NCBI RefSeq assembly: GCF_000383475.1
Contig: NZ_KB911461.1
Coordinates: 62,001 to 126,000, forward strand
Origin: Microbacterium sp. 11MF
GTDB taxonomy: Bacteria; Actinomycetota; Actinomycetes; Actinomycetales; Microbacteriaceae
Length of the DNA stretch: 64,000 nucleotides
Reading direction: 5' to 3'
A program made the translations under genes and the position numbers. The notes beneath the pieces were generated by a model. It made no database searches. It was not told the DNA's origin and saw nothing but the letters and a program-made list of their open reading frames with translations. Of this stretch, positions 50,840 to 59,493 are shown piece by piece. Numbering within the stretch: the first letter of the stretch is position 1; the number at the start of each line of letters is the position of its first letter.

Positions 50840-51535
50840 TCAGGCCACGTCGACGGGAGCGCGGACGGCGGCGAGGTAGCGCTCGACCACGACGGCGGCG
50901 ACGGCCGCGTCGGGTGCCAACGGGGTCGTGACGGCGTCGGCGCCGGCCCGGGCGATGACGTCGGCGAAGAAGCCGGGGGCGAGGACATAGCTCGCGGCCA
51001 CGACGCGGCGGGCTCCGGCATCCCGGGCCCCAGAGACGGCTGCGTCGATGCGCGTCCCTCCGCCCGCGGCGAAGCCCACGGACACCGGCGCGGCGACGCG
51101 TTCCCGCAGCAGATCGGCCATCGCGGCGACGTCGACGGATGCCGCCGGATCGCTCGACCCCGCGGCGGCGAGCACCACCGCATCGCCCGGTGCGAGGCCG
51201 ACCTCGCGGAGCCGCGTCGCGAGCAGGTCGGCCAGAAGGGGATGCGGACCGAGCGCGGCGGTCGCGGTCGCGCGGTGCCCGGCATCCGTCACCGCGCGGG
51301 CGATGTCGACCTTGGTGTGAAAGCCGGTCGACAGGAGGAGGGGGACGACGATCGCGTCGCGCGGGGCGGTGGCGCGGACGACGTCGTCGATCTCGGGCTG
51401 CTGCACGTCGACGAACGCCTCCTCCACTGCTACGCCCGGAAGGAGCAGGCGCACGTTCTCGACGAGGTCGGAGATGGCGGCGCGACCGTCGAGCGAGCTG
51501 GTGCCGTGCGAGCAGGCGATGAGGACGGGTGTCAT
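50840..51535 (-). CDS. cbiX: Sirohydrochlorin chelatase-like protein
   Basis: A 231-residue two-repeat CbiX/SirB family protein. The first half has VLIACSHGTSS with the catalytic His and VVVPLLLSTGFHTKVDI with the second. The second half (VVLAAAGSSDPAA) lacks the first His, as usual for the C-terminal repeat. It inserts Fe(II) or another metal into sirohydrochlorin. In this operon it supplies siroheme for NirB. Start ATG overlaps the upstream stop. Confidence 0.88.
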   Translation of the reverse strand: MTPVLIACSHGTSSLDGRAAISDLVENVRLLLPGVAVEEAFVDVQQPEIDDVVRATAPRDAIVVPLLLSTGFHTKVDIARAVTDAGHRATATAALGPHPLLADLLATRLREVGLAPGDAVVLAAAGSSDPAASVDVAAMADLLRERVAAPVSVGFAAGGGTRIDAAVSGARDAGARRVVAASYVLAPGFFADVIARAGADAVTTPLAPDAAVAAVVVERYLAAVRAPVDVA

Positions 51536-52680
51536 GGTGTCTCTCCCGGGGTGACGACATCGAGGCGGTACCCGCGTTTGACGACGGTGCGGATGAGGGT
51601 CGGGATGCCGAGGGCTTCCCGCGTGCGCGCGATGGCCACGTCGACGGCGTGGGTGCTGTCGCCGGTTCCCGACCGGGGGAGGGCTGCGGCGAGCTCGCCG
51701 CGCGAAACGACACCGCCTCGCGCGGCGAAGAGCAGGGCGAGGATGGCGGCGGACGTGGGTGACAGGGTGAGGAGCGCGCCGCCCAGGACAGCGGCGCCGC
51801 TGCGCAGCTCGAGTCGCCCGGCGGTGGTCTCCAGGGCAGGCGCGCCGCCACCCCCGAAGTGGGTGACGACGGCGCGCACGAGGGAGCCGAGGCGGCCCCG
51901 CTCGGCGATGAGCGGAGCTGCGCCGGCGTCGACGAGCGGACCCGCGGTGATCGGCCCGACCGCGGCGAGCAGGAGCGTGCCCGCCGTCGACCGGCGGACG
52001 ATCGCCTCGAGCGCGCCTTCGCGACGGGCGGTCGCGAGCCACTCCGCGGCGCCGGGCGCGGAGGTGAAGAGGACGGCGTCGACGTCGCCCTGCGCGGTCT
52101 GGGTGACCGAGCGGGCGACGGCGGCCGCGTCGGGCGGTGGCCCCCAGCGGTAGACCGTCAGGCTGACGACGTCGGCGCCTGCGGCCGAGAAGAGCTCATC
52201 GAGCCCGTCTGCTCCCGACCCGTGGTGCTGCACGGCGACGCGGCGACCGGCGACGCCCTCTGCCAGCAGGAACGCCCCGAGTTCCTCGGAGGTCTCGGAC
52301 TCAGCCACCCAGTCCGCGGTGAGACCGGCCTGCTGGATCGCCCCGCGTGCCTTCGGTCCGCGCGCGACGATCTGCGCACCCGCCAGGGCGGCGTGGAGTG
52401 CGCCCTGGAGCCCGGCCTCGTCGGCGGCCTCCATCCAGCCGCGGAATCCGACACCGGTGGTGGCGACGACGATGTCCGGCGGATCATCGATCAGCGCGCG
52501 CGTCGCGCCGATGAGCGCGTCATCGTCGATGTGCGACTCGATCGTCAGCGCGGGGGCGTGCCGCACCGTCGCCCCGTGCCGCTCCAGTGCGGACGCGAGC
52601 TCGGCGGACCGACGATCGACGGCGATGACGATCGTGCAGCCGCCGAGCGCGGCCGAGAGGGCGGGGCGGACGGTCGTCAC
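51532..52680 (-). CDS. nnaR: HemD-winged-helix fusion regulator (NnaR-like)
   Basis: A 382-residue protein. About 1-255 is a uroporphyrinogen-III synthase domain (VIAVDRRSAELASALERHGA, VVATTGVGFRGWMEA, VLFTSAPGAAEWL). About 285-378 is a PhoB-type winged helix (LLTLSPTSAAILALLFAARGGVVSR ... RTVVKRGYRLDVV). The same fusion is found in NnaR, the nitrite/nitrate regulator of Streptomyces and mycobacteria (Rv0260c), which works with GlnR. Its place within nir-siroheme genes supports that. It probably does not make uroporphyrinogen in bulk. GTG start, overlapping cysG by four bases. Confidence 0.86.
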   Translation of the reverse strand: MTTVRPALSAALGGCTIVIAVDRRSAELASALERHGATVRHAPALTIESHIDDDALIGATRALIDDPPDIVVATTGVGFRGWMEAADEAGLQGALHAALAGAQIVARGPKARGAIQQAGLTADWVAESETSEELGAFLLAEGVAGRRVAVQHHGSGADGLDELFSAAGADVVSLTVYRWGPPPDAAAVARSVTQTAQGDVDAVLFTSAPGAAEWLATARREGALEAIVRRSTAGTLLLAAVGPITAGPLVDAGAAPLIAERGRLGSLVRAVVTHFGGGGAPALETTAGRLELRSGAAVLGGALLTLSPTSAAILALLFAARGGVVSRGELAAALPRSGTGDSTHAVDVAIARTREALGIPTLIRTVVKRGYRLDVVTPGETP

Positions 52681-53912
52681 CGAGGCGGTTCCCCCTTCCC
52701 CGCGGCGACGGGCGCGGGCAGCAGGAGCCCTGCGGCGGCGACGTCGCCCACCACGATGACGGCGGGATTGCTCACTCCCGCGGCCGCGGCATCCGTCACC
52801 GCGTCGGCGAGGGTCGTGCGGGTGGTCCGCTGCGTGGGCGTGTGGCCGCGTTCGACGATCGCGAGTGGCCGATCCGCGGGGGCGCCGGCGGCGAGGGCGG
52901 CGGCCACGAGCTTCGGCAGGGCGGCGACCCCCATGAGCACGACGGTCGTGATCGTGTCGTCCGCGAGCGCGGCGCGGGTGGCGGGGGTGACGGGACCTTG
53001 GCCGATCGTCACGTGGAGTCCCGCGGCGGTCCCGCGGTGGGTGACCGGGATGCCGGCGGCTTGGGGGACCGAGACGACGCTCGTCAGCCCCGGCACGACC
53101 TCGACGGGCACGCCCGCAGCCAGGCACGCCGTGACCTCCTCGCCGCCGCGCCCGAAGACGAACGGGTCGCCGCCCTTCAGGCGCACGACGCGCTTGCCGG
53201 CCTTGGCGTGGGCGACGAGGAGGGCGTTGATCTCCTCCTGCGGAACCGGGTGGTTTCCGGGCGCCTTGCCGACGTCGATCACCTCGACGTCGGGGTCGAG
53301 CTCGACCAGGATGTCGGTGGGCCCGAGCCGGTCCGCGATCACGACGTCTGCCTCGGCGAGCAGGCGTCGACCGCGGACGGTCATGAGGTCGGCGGGGCCG
53401 GGACCTCCGCCGACGAGGTCCACGCGCCCGGCGGCCTTCCGGCGGCGACGGAGCGGCAGCATCCCGTCGCGCAGGGCCGCCCCGATCGCGTCACGCAGTC
53501 GAGCGGATCGGCGCGGGTCGACGCCGGCGTCGGAGGCGACCGCGACGATGACATCCCCCGAGCGGGTCTCGGCGGTGAGCCTCGCCGTCCCGTGAGCGCC
53601 GTCCGACGCGTTCACGCAGAACACGCGAGCCGCCTCGCACCACGCCGCGACCGTCGCATCGACGGATGCCTGGGCCGTCGCCGCGTGCACGAACCACGCC
53701 TCGGCGACGTCGCTCTCACGGGCGGTGCGCGCGATCCACGCGACCCTGCCGGCATCGACGTGCGCGCGCATCGCGTCGCCCAGCGCGGGAGCGACGACGG
53801 TCACGAGCGCGCCCTCGTCGAGGAATCGTCCGACGCGACGCCCGGCGACGGCGCCGCCGCCGACGAAGACGACGCTGCGGCCCGAGAAGGTGAGCCCGAG
53901 CATGGTGGTCAT
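52677..53912 (-). CDS. cysG: Siroheme synthase (dehydrogenase plus SUMT)
   Basis: A 411-residue CysG-type protein. The N-terminal NAD domain (VVFVGGGAVAGRRVGRFLDEG) is the precorrin-2 dehydrogenase part. The C-terminal methyltransferase has DLVGGGPGPADLMTVRG, VVRLKGGDPFVFGRGGEE and the SAM site. It methylates uroporphyrinogen III to precorrin-2 and oxidises it to sirohydrochlorin. The chelatase step is likely left to CbiX. ATG at 53912 overlaps the nirD stop. Confidence 0.92.
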   Translation of the reverse strand: MTTMLGLTFSGRSVVFVGGGAVAGRRVGRFLDEGALVTVVAPALGDAMRAHVDAGRVAWIARTARESDVAEAWFVHAATAQASVDATVAAWCEAARVFCVNASDGAHGTARLTAETRSGDVIVAVASDAGVDPRRSARLRDAIGAALRDGMLPLRRRRKAAGRVDLVGGGPGPADLMTVRGRRLLAEADVVIADRLGPTDILVELDPDVEVIDVGKAPGNHPVPQEEINALLVAHAKAGKRVVRLKGGDPFVFGRGGEEVTACLAAGVPVEVVPGLTSVVSVPQAAGIPVTHRGTAAGLHVTIGQGPVTPATRAALADDTITTVVLMGVAALPKLVAAALAAGAPADRPLAIVERGHTPTQRTTRTTLADAVTDAAAAGVSNPAVIVVGDVAAAGLLLPAPVAAGKGEPPR

Positions 53913-54289
53913 GACTGCTCCCCCCGCAGGTAGACGATGCCGTCCGCGACGGCGGCGGGCCATACGCGCAGGGTGTGCTGCTCTTTGCCGTTCGTCTCGA
54001 GGCAGACGCCCGTACGAAGGTCGAACACCTGCTTGTACATGGGCGACGCGACCGTGGGGACGTCCCCGCGGGTGCCGACGATGCCGCGCGAGATGACATG
54101 CGCGCCGCTGTAGGGGTCGAGGTTCTGCACGGCGTGCACGCGGCCGGCGTGGGTGAGGAACAGCGCGATCTGCGTGGCGCCGAGGAGGGCGGCCCGACCG
54201 CGCTCGGTCTCGAGGTCGGTCACCGCGCAGATCGCCGTCCAGCCCGCGGGTGGGGCCGCGGCATCCGTGTCGTGCGTCACCGTCGTCAC
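53909..54289 (-). CDS. nirD: Nitrite reductase (NADH) small subunit
   Basis: A 126-residue NirD of the Rieske fold. WTAICAVTDLETERGRAALL is followed by HAVQNLDPYSGAHVISRGIVG and PMYKQVFDLRTGVCL. The two Rieske His-Cys pairs are missing, as is normal for NirD, so it does not carry an iron-sulphur cluster. It assembles with NirB. GTG at 54289 overlaps the nirB stop by four bases; another GTG is nine bases downstream. Confidence 0.92.
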   Translation of the reverse strand: MTTVTHDTDAAAPPAGWTAICAVTDLETERGRAALLGATQIALFLTHAGRVHAVQNLDPYSGAHVISRGIVGTRGDVPTVASPMYKQVFDLRTGVCLETNGKEQHTLRVWPAAVADGIVYLRGEQS

Positions 54290-56862
54290 CGCCGCACCTC
54301 CAGTGTCGTACCGGCGATGAGCACACCGGCGTCGCGGTCCTCGGGCGTCGCGGGGCGCGCCTGGCCGCGCTCGGCGGTGTACGCCAGCGACGGGTCGGGA
54401 GTCGTGGGTGCGTTGACGAACGAGGCGAACCGGCGGAGCTTCTCGGGGTCGTCGAGGGTCGCCTTCCACTCGTCCTCGTAGTTCTCGACGTGCCGGGCCA
54501 TCGCGGCATCCAGGTCGGCGCAGATCCCGAGCGAGTCGTCGAAGATCACCCGGCGCAGCTCGTCGATGCCGCCCTCGAGGTCCTCGAACCAGGGGGCCGT
54601 GCGCTGCAGCCGGTCGGCGGTGAAGACGTAGTACATGAGGAAGCGGTCGATCGCCTGCAGCAGCCCGGCGTCGTCGAGGCCTTCCACCAGCAGCACCGCG
54701 TGGCGGGGCGTGAAACCGCCGTTGCCGCCGACGTACATGTTCCAGCCCGCCTCGGTCGCGATGACGCCGACGTCCTTGCCGCGGGCCTCGGCGCATTCGC
54801 GCGCGCACCCCGAGACACCGAGCTTGATCTTGTGCGGTGACCGCAGCCCCCGGTACCGCAACTCCAGCTGGACGGCCATGCCCACGGCATCCTGCACGCC
54901 GTAGCGGCACCAGGTCGAGCCGACACAGGACTTCACGGTGCGCAGGGACTTGCCGTAGGCGTGACCCGACTCGAAACCCGCGTCGACGAGGCGCTTCCAG
55001 ATCTCCGGCAGCTGCTCGAGGCGCGCGCCGAACATGTCGATCCGCTGCCCGCCGGTGATCTTCGTGTACAACCCGAAGTCCTGCGCCACCTGCCCGATCA
55101 CGACGAGGCCCTCGGGGGTGATCTCGCCGCCGGCGATACGGGGGACGACCGAGTAGCTGCCGTCCTTCTGCATGTTCGCCATGACGTGGTCGTTCGTGTC
55201 CTGCAGCGTCGCGTTCTCGCCGTCGAGCACGTGCCGACCGGTGAGGGTCGACAGGATGCTGGCGAGCACGGGCTTGCAGATGTCGCAGCCGCGCCCGGTG
55301 CCGAACCGCTCGATGACCGCGCTGAATGTCGACAGCCCCGAGACGCGCACGGCGTCGAAGAGCTGACGGCGCGACATCGCGAAGTGCTCGCAGAGCGCAC
55401 TGCTGAGGGCGGCGCCGGTCTTCGCGAGCTCGCTGCCGAGGAGCTTCGTGATCATGCCCACGCACGATCCGCAGGCCGCCCCCGCTTTCGTGCAGGCCTT
55501 GATCGCCTTCACGTCCGTGCAGCCCTCGTCGTGGACGGCCGAGCGGATTCCGCCGGCCGTGACGCTGTTGCAAGAGCAAACCAGCGCCTCATCGGGCAGC
55601 TCGCCCGTCGGGGCGGCGACGCCGTCCTGCGGCATGAGGTACGCGACCGGATCGCCGCCGAGCGCGCCGCCGACGAGGGGGCGGAGCGAACCGTAGGCCG
55701 ACGCGTCGCCGACCAGGATGCCGCCGAGCAGCGTCTTCGCGTCGTCCGAGAGGACCAGCTTCTTGTAGACCCCGGCGATCGGGTCGGCGTAGACCACGTC
55801 GAGTGCGCCGGGCGTTTCGGCGAACGCGTCGCCGAAGCTGGCGACGTCGACGCCCGAGAGCTTGAGCTTGGTCGAGACGTCGAAGCCCGCGAAGGACGCC
55901 TCGAGTCCGAGCAGCCGCGCAGCCGCCACCTCGGCCATGGCGTAGCCGGGTGCGACGAGCCCGACGCACTGGCCGCCGAAGCTCGCCACCTCACCGATCG
56001 CGAGGATGCGCGGGTCGGACGTGTCGCAGCCGCCGTCGATGACGACTCCGCCGCGCGGATCGACCGCGAGCCCGGCGGCGCGGGCGAGCTCGTCGCGGGG
56101 ACGGACACCGACGGTGAACACGACGACGTCGGTGCGCTCCCACGAGCCGTCGCGGAACTCGAGGCCGATCAGCTGACCGCTGCGGTCGGCATCGAGCCGC
56201 GTCGTCAGCGCCGAGGTCCGCACGCCGATCCCGCGCTGCTCGATGAGCCGACGCAAGGCGTCGCCGGCGGGCAGGTCGAGCTGCGCCGACATGAGGCGGT
56301 CCGAGGACTGGACGACGGTGCAGTCGACATCGAGGCCCTGCAGTGCGCCGGCTGCTTCGAGTCCGAGGAGCCCGCCGCCGATGACGGTTCCGGTGAGCCG
56401 GCGTCCGAGCTCGGCCGACCGGCGCTCGACGAAGCGCTCCAGCGCCTCGACGTCGTCGAGGGTGCGGTAGACGAAGCACCCCTCGTGGTCGTAGCCGTCC
56501 ACCGCGAGCCGGGCGGCGTACGAGCCGGTCGCCAGGACGAGCCGGTCGTAGCCGATGCGCTCGCCGCGATCGGTCACGACCTCCGCGAGGCCCCGGTCGA
56601 TGTGGGTGACGGTCGCGCCCCGGACGAAGCGCACGCGCTCGTCTGCCAGGGGCGACGCGTCGAGTTCGAGGTCCTCGGCGGACGCGCCGGCGAAGAACGA
56701 GGTGAGGCCGACGCGGTCGTACGGATGCCGCGGCTCCTCGCCGATCACGGTGACCCGCCACGCCTCGTCGGTGCGGCTGAGCAGGCTCTCGACGAAACGA
56801 TGGGCGACCATCCCGGCACCCACCACGACCACGTGGGGCGGGGTGGGGCCGGTGGAGCTCAT
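54286..56862 (-). CDS. nirB: Assimilatory nitrite reductase (NADH) large subunit
   Basis: An 858-residue NirB. The FAD/NADH part (1-400) starts HVVVVGAGMVAHRF with a second Rossmann motif TVIGGGLLGLEAAG. A BFD-like [2Fe-2S] domain has CSCNSVTAGG and CTKAGAACGSC. The sulphite/nitrite reductase half has the siroheme-4Fe-4S cysteines in SCVGSTWCRYG and SGCARECAEA. It reduces nitrite to ammonium with NADH. ATG at 56862 begins just before the Rossmann fold. Confidence 0.96.
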   Translation of the reverse strand: MSSTGPTPPHVVVVGAGMVAHRFVESLLSRTDEAWRVTVIGEEPRHPYDRVGLTSFFAGASAEDLELDASPLADERVRFVRGATVTHIDRGLAEVVTDRGERIGYDRLVLATGSYAARLAVDGYDHEGCFVYRTLDDVEALERFVERRSAELGRRLTGTVIGGGLLGLEAAGALQGLDVDCTVVQSSDRLMSAQLDLPAGDALRRLIEQRGIGVRTSALTTRLDADRSGQLIGLEFRDGSWERTDVVVFTVGVRPRDELARAAGLAVDPRGGVVIDGGCDTSDPRILAIGEVASFGGQCVGLVAPGYAMAEVAAARLLGLEASFAGFDVSTKLKLSGVDVASFGDAFAETPGALDVVYADPIAGVYKKLVLSDDAKTLLGGILVGDASAYGSLRPLVGGALGGDPVAYLMPQDGVAAPTGELPDEALVCSCNSVTAGGIRSAVHDEGCTDVKAIKACTKAGAACGSCVGMITKLLGSELAKTGAALSSALCEHFAMSRRQLFDAVRVSGLSTFSAVIERFGTGRGCDICKPVLASILSTLTGRHVLDGENATLQDTNDHVMANMQKDGSYSVVPRIAGGEITPEGLVVIGQVAQDFGLYTKITGGQRIDMFGARLEQLPEIWKRLVDAGFESGHAYGKSLRTVKSCVGSTWCRYGVQDAVGMAVQLELRYRGLRSPHKIKLGVSGCARECAEARGKDVGVIATEAGWNMYVGGNGGFTPRHAVLLVEGLDDAGLLQAIDRFLMYYVFTADRLQRTAPWFEDLEGGIDELRRVIFDDSLGICADLDAAMARHVENYEDEWKATLDDPEKLRRFASFVNAPTTPDPSLAYTAERGQARPATPEDRDAGVLIAGTTLEVRR

Positions 56863-56939
56863 GTCGCGACCGTAGGCGGACGACGTTGCAGCCGAGGTCC
56901 CGTCGTGTTGCGGGCTCTTTACGGGGCGGGCCACGGTCG

Positions 56940-57812
56940 TCACCGGACGGCGACGGGCGCGTCCGCCGCGGCGGCGCGGGCGGCATCCTCACGGCGCGAG
57001 GCGCGCACGCGGCGGGGGGCCGCGGGGCGTCCGTACGTGAAGAACAGCGGCAGTCCGACGAACAGCAGTCCGCCGACGAGGTTGCCGACCACCGTCGGGA
57101 TCTCGTTCCAGATGAGGTAGTCGCCGATCGTGAAATCACCGCCCAGCAGCAGACCCGAGGGGAACAGGAACATGTTCACGATCGAGTGCTCGAAGCCCAT
57201 GAAGAAGAAGAGCATGATCGGCATCCACATCGCGACGATCTTGCCGATGACGTCCTTCGAGACCATCGCGAGGACGACGCCGGTGGCGACCATGGCGTTG
57301 CAGAGGACCGCGCGGACGAACAGGGTCAGCATGCCGTTCGCCCCGTGCTCGGCATAGCCGACGGTGCGGCCTTCGCCGATGTGGCCGATCGCCTGTCCGA
57401 CCTCGTTGGGCGGGGTGGAGAACCCGTTCGTGAAGACGATCGCCATCAGCACGGCGATCGCGAAGGCGCCGATGAAGTTGCCGAGGAACACGAGTCCCCA
57501 GTTCCGGAGGATGCCGCCGAGCGTGACACCCGGGCGCTTGTCGAGCCACGCCAGCGGGGCGAGCACGAACACGCCCGTCAGCAGGTCGTAGCCCAGCAGG
57601 TAGAGCATCACGAACCCGATCGGGAACAGCACGGCACCGAGGAGCGGACTGCCGGTGGTGACGCTGATCGTGACGGCGAAGGCGGCCGCCAGCGTGAGGA
57701 TCGCGCCGCCCATGATCGATCGGATGAGGGTGTCGCGGGTGGAGAGCATGACCTTCGACGCGCCGGCGTCGATCACGGTCTGGACGAGCTCGGTGGGCTT
57801 GACGTACGTCAT
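56940..57812 (-). CDS. nirC: Formate/nitrite transporter (NirC-like)
   Basis: A 290-residue FNT channel with six spans. The N-terminal block KPTELVQTVIDAGASK, the re-entrant PLLGAVLFPIGFVM with LAWLDKRPG after it, and LCNAMVATGV and GFEHSIVNMFL are family hallmarks; the His in FEHSI is the central pore residue. The C-terminus is an Ala/Arg-rich tail. It heads the operon with nirB (77 bp downstream) and should bring in nitrite. Confidence 0.93.
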   Translation of the reverse strand: MTYVKPTELVQTVIDAGASKVMLSTRDTLIRSIMGGAILTLAAAFAVTISVTTGSPLLGAVLFPIGFVMLYLLGYDLLTGVFVLAPLAWLDKRPGVTLGGILRNWGLVFLGNFIGAFAIAVLMAIVFTNGFSTPPNEVGQAIGHIGEGRTVGYAEHGANGMLTLFVRAVLCNAMVATGVVLAMVSKDVIGKIVAMWMPIMLFFFMGFEHSIVNMFLFPSGLLLGGDFTIGDYLIWNEIPTVVGNLVGGLLFVGLPLFFTYGRPAAPRRVRASRREDAARAAAADAPVAVR

Positions 57813-57869
57813 CGCAGAATCCCTTTCAGTCGTGGAGCCGGGTGTGAGGCTCGACGCTAAAGGGCGGGT

Positions 57870-57908
57870 GTTTCCCCCGATCGCGCGGGGATCGACCGCT
57901 TTGGTTAC
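57870..57908 (-). promoter_or_regulatory. Candidate GlnR-type box upstream of nirC
   Basis: Read on the nirC strand, GTAAC at 57908-57904 and GGAAAC near 57875-57870 sit 33 bp apart, matching the first and last sites of the GTnAC-N6-GaAAC-N6-GTnAC-N6-GaAAC pattern of GlnR. The middle two sites are poorly conserved. In actinobacteria GlnR and NnaR together activate nir genes. Confidence 0.4.
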
Positions 57909-57954
57909 CTCTTCCTCTCAAACGAAGAGGTCGCGATGTGAGAAAGGAGGGGTC

Positions 57955-58296
57955 TCAGGCGTCGTCCGGCTCGTCGTGACCGACGGAACGGGCTTCGAGG
58001 TAGGCGCAGAGCTCGGCGGCGACCGCGAGCTCGACGGCCATGCCGTGGAGCTGATGGCTGTTGAGGATCGTCGTCTCGGGCTGCGGTTCGATCGTCACGC
58101 GCCACGGGGCACCGCCGATCTCGACGGGCTCCATCGAGATCGAGACGGATGCGTTCTCGAGAGGAACGATGACGAGCCCCGTGTCGCCGCCGTCGGAGCC
58201 GTCCTGCACGATGACCTTGATGCGGTCGCCCGCGCCGCGGGCATCGTGGAAGTCGGACACCCACGCCTCGAGGGTTTCTTTACTGCGGAACGGCAT
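57955..58296 (-). CDS. Conserved hypothetical protein, paralogue of the protein at 63028-63372
   Basis: A 113-residue protein beginning MPFRSKETLEAWVSDF, with GDRIKVIVQDGSDGGDTGL, WRVTIEPQPETT and LCAYLEARSVGHDEP. The protein at 63.0-63.4 kb shares its layout block by block (MPYRSRETL, DLIKVVIQDDS, WRVVFEPQLDE, LCGYLEVRSVAHIEA). It is cytoplasmic and of unknown function. It lies 142 bp upstream of nirC on the same strand and diverges from the MarR gene. Confidence 0.8.
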   Translation of the reverse strand: MPFRSKETLEAWVSDFHDARGAGDRIKVIVQDGSDGGDTGLVIVPLENASVSISMEPVEIGGAPWRVTIEPQPETTILNSHQLHGMAVELAVAAELCAYLEARSVGHDEPDDA

Positions 58297-58429
58297 CGGG
58301 ACTTCCCCTCGTGGTCGGGCGGGAGACTAGCGGATCCGAAGAAACAGTGCCACGGGAACTGGGCCGCTCCTCCCCATCACCTATTCTCGACCATGGCGTC
58401 GGATACGGCGCGAACGACAAGGAGTGGAT

Positions 58430-58972
58430 GTGGCGGACGGCGAAGATCGAACCTCCGCTGCGGGTGAGTCGAAGACCGGATATTGGTACGACGAGGCCCC
58501 CGGCCACCGTGATCGAGCCCGTCGAGTGCTCGAGGCGCTCCGAACCTATCGAGCTGCCGAGGCGGCGATGAGGCGCCGGACGCGGGACTCCATGGCGATG
58601 GGGGAGAACGAGCTCCTCGCCCTGCGCTATCTCTTGCGTCAGCCCGACCATTCTGCGCGACCGGCTGAGCTCGTCAAGTACCTCGGTGTCACCTCGGCGT
58701 CGATCACCACGATGCTCGACCGGCTCGAGAAGACCGGACGCATCGAAAGGTTGGCGAATCCGACCGATCGTCGCAGCATCTTCGTGCGCGCGACTCCGCA
58801 TGCGAACGAGGAGGTGCGCGAGACGCTCGGACGCATGCACGGACTCATGTACGACGTCGCCGTGGGCATGAGCCCAGAGGCGCAGGAGCATGTCGTGGAA
58901 TTCCTCCGACAGATGTCGGACGCCGTCGACGGCGTCGACCCAGTGGTCACCGAGGAGACGGTCGACGCCTGA
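58430..58972 (+). CDS. MarR-family transcriptional regulator
   Basis: A 180-residue MarR regulator. The winged helix is ARPAELVKYLGVTSASITTMLDRLEKTGRIERL with the wing NPTDRRSIFV. The N-terminal ~30 residues are acidic. AAGGAG at 58419-58424 selects the GTG at 58430 over the GTG at 58424. The ligand is unknown. It probably regulates itself and the divergent small protein gene. Confidence 0.9.
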   Translation: MADGEDRTSAAGESKTGYWYDEAPGHRDRARRVLEALRTYRAAEAAMRRRTRDSMAMGENELLALRYLLRQPDHSARPAELVKYLGVTSASITTMLDRLEKTGRIERLANPTDRRSIFVRATPHANEEVRETLGRMHGLMYDVAVGMSPEAQEHVVEFLRQMSDAVDGVDPVVTEETVDA

Positions 58973-59051
58973 CGACCGGGATGCTGTACCCGGCTCGGGG
59001 CGTCAGCGCAACGCCCACGGGCAAACCCGTATCACCGCGCATAGTGGGGGT

Positions 59052-59411
59052 ATGAGATGCATCACCTACGCCGGCGAGACCGTGGTCACGACCGATGACG
59101 TGGCGGAGGCTCTCATCACCCTGACCGCCGCCGTCGCCGAACTCGGACGGGCGGATGCCGTCACGATCCCCATCGTCTTCGAGAAGAATCACGAGATCGG
59201 CGAGGCATCCCTCGTCATCGGCGTGGGGAACGACGTCCTGTCGGTGGCGACCGAATGGGAAGGTCCCGAGCCGGACTTCGCGTTCGCTGCGGCCCAGCTG
59301 CGCCACCATCCGCATTTCCCTCGCGAGGCCGAGAGCTCGGGCGAACAGGCCTACGAGATCGAACCCGACACCTACTGGGACCCCGACCTCGACGGTTTCG
59401 GATCCCGCTGA
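59052..59411 (+). CDS. Conserved hypothetical protein, 119 aa
   Basis: A small acidic protein with no recognised family. MRCITYAGETVVTTDDVAEALITLTAAVAEL is followed by a strand region (EASLVIGVGNDVLSVATEW) and an acidic C-terminal tail (EIEPDTYWDPDLDGFG). The layout (helix, strands, acidic tail) is reminiscent of immunity or Imm-like proteins, but no toxin partner is adjacent. It follows the MarR gene by 79 bp. Confidence 0.65.
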   Translation: MRCITYAGETVVTTDDVAEALITLTAAVAELGRADAVTIPIVFEKNHEIGEASLVIGVGNDVLSVATEWEGPEPDFAFAAAQLRHHPHFPREAESSGEQAYEIEPDTYWDPDLDGFGSR

Positions 59412-59493
59412 AACGTTTCTCGACACGACGACCCCGCGCCTCGGCGTGACTCTAGGCTGAGCCCTGGTTCACGTCTGAGCGAAGGGGCTCTCC

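Noticed and set aside
59052..59411. Immunity protein of a toxin system
   Set aside because: The small acidic layout is suggestive, but no toxin or polymorphic-toxin gene is adjacent.
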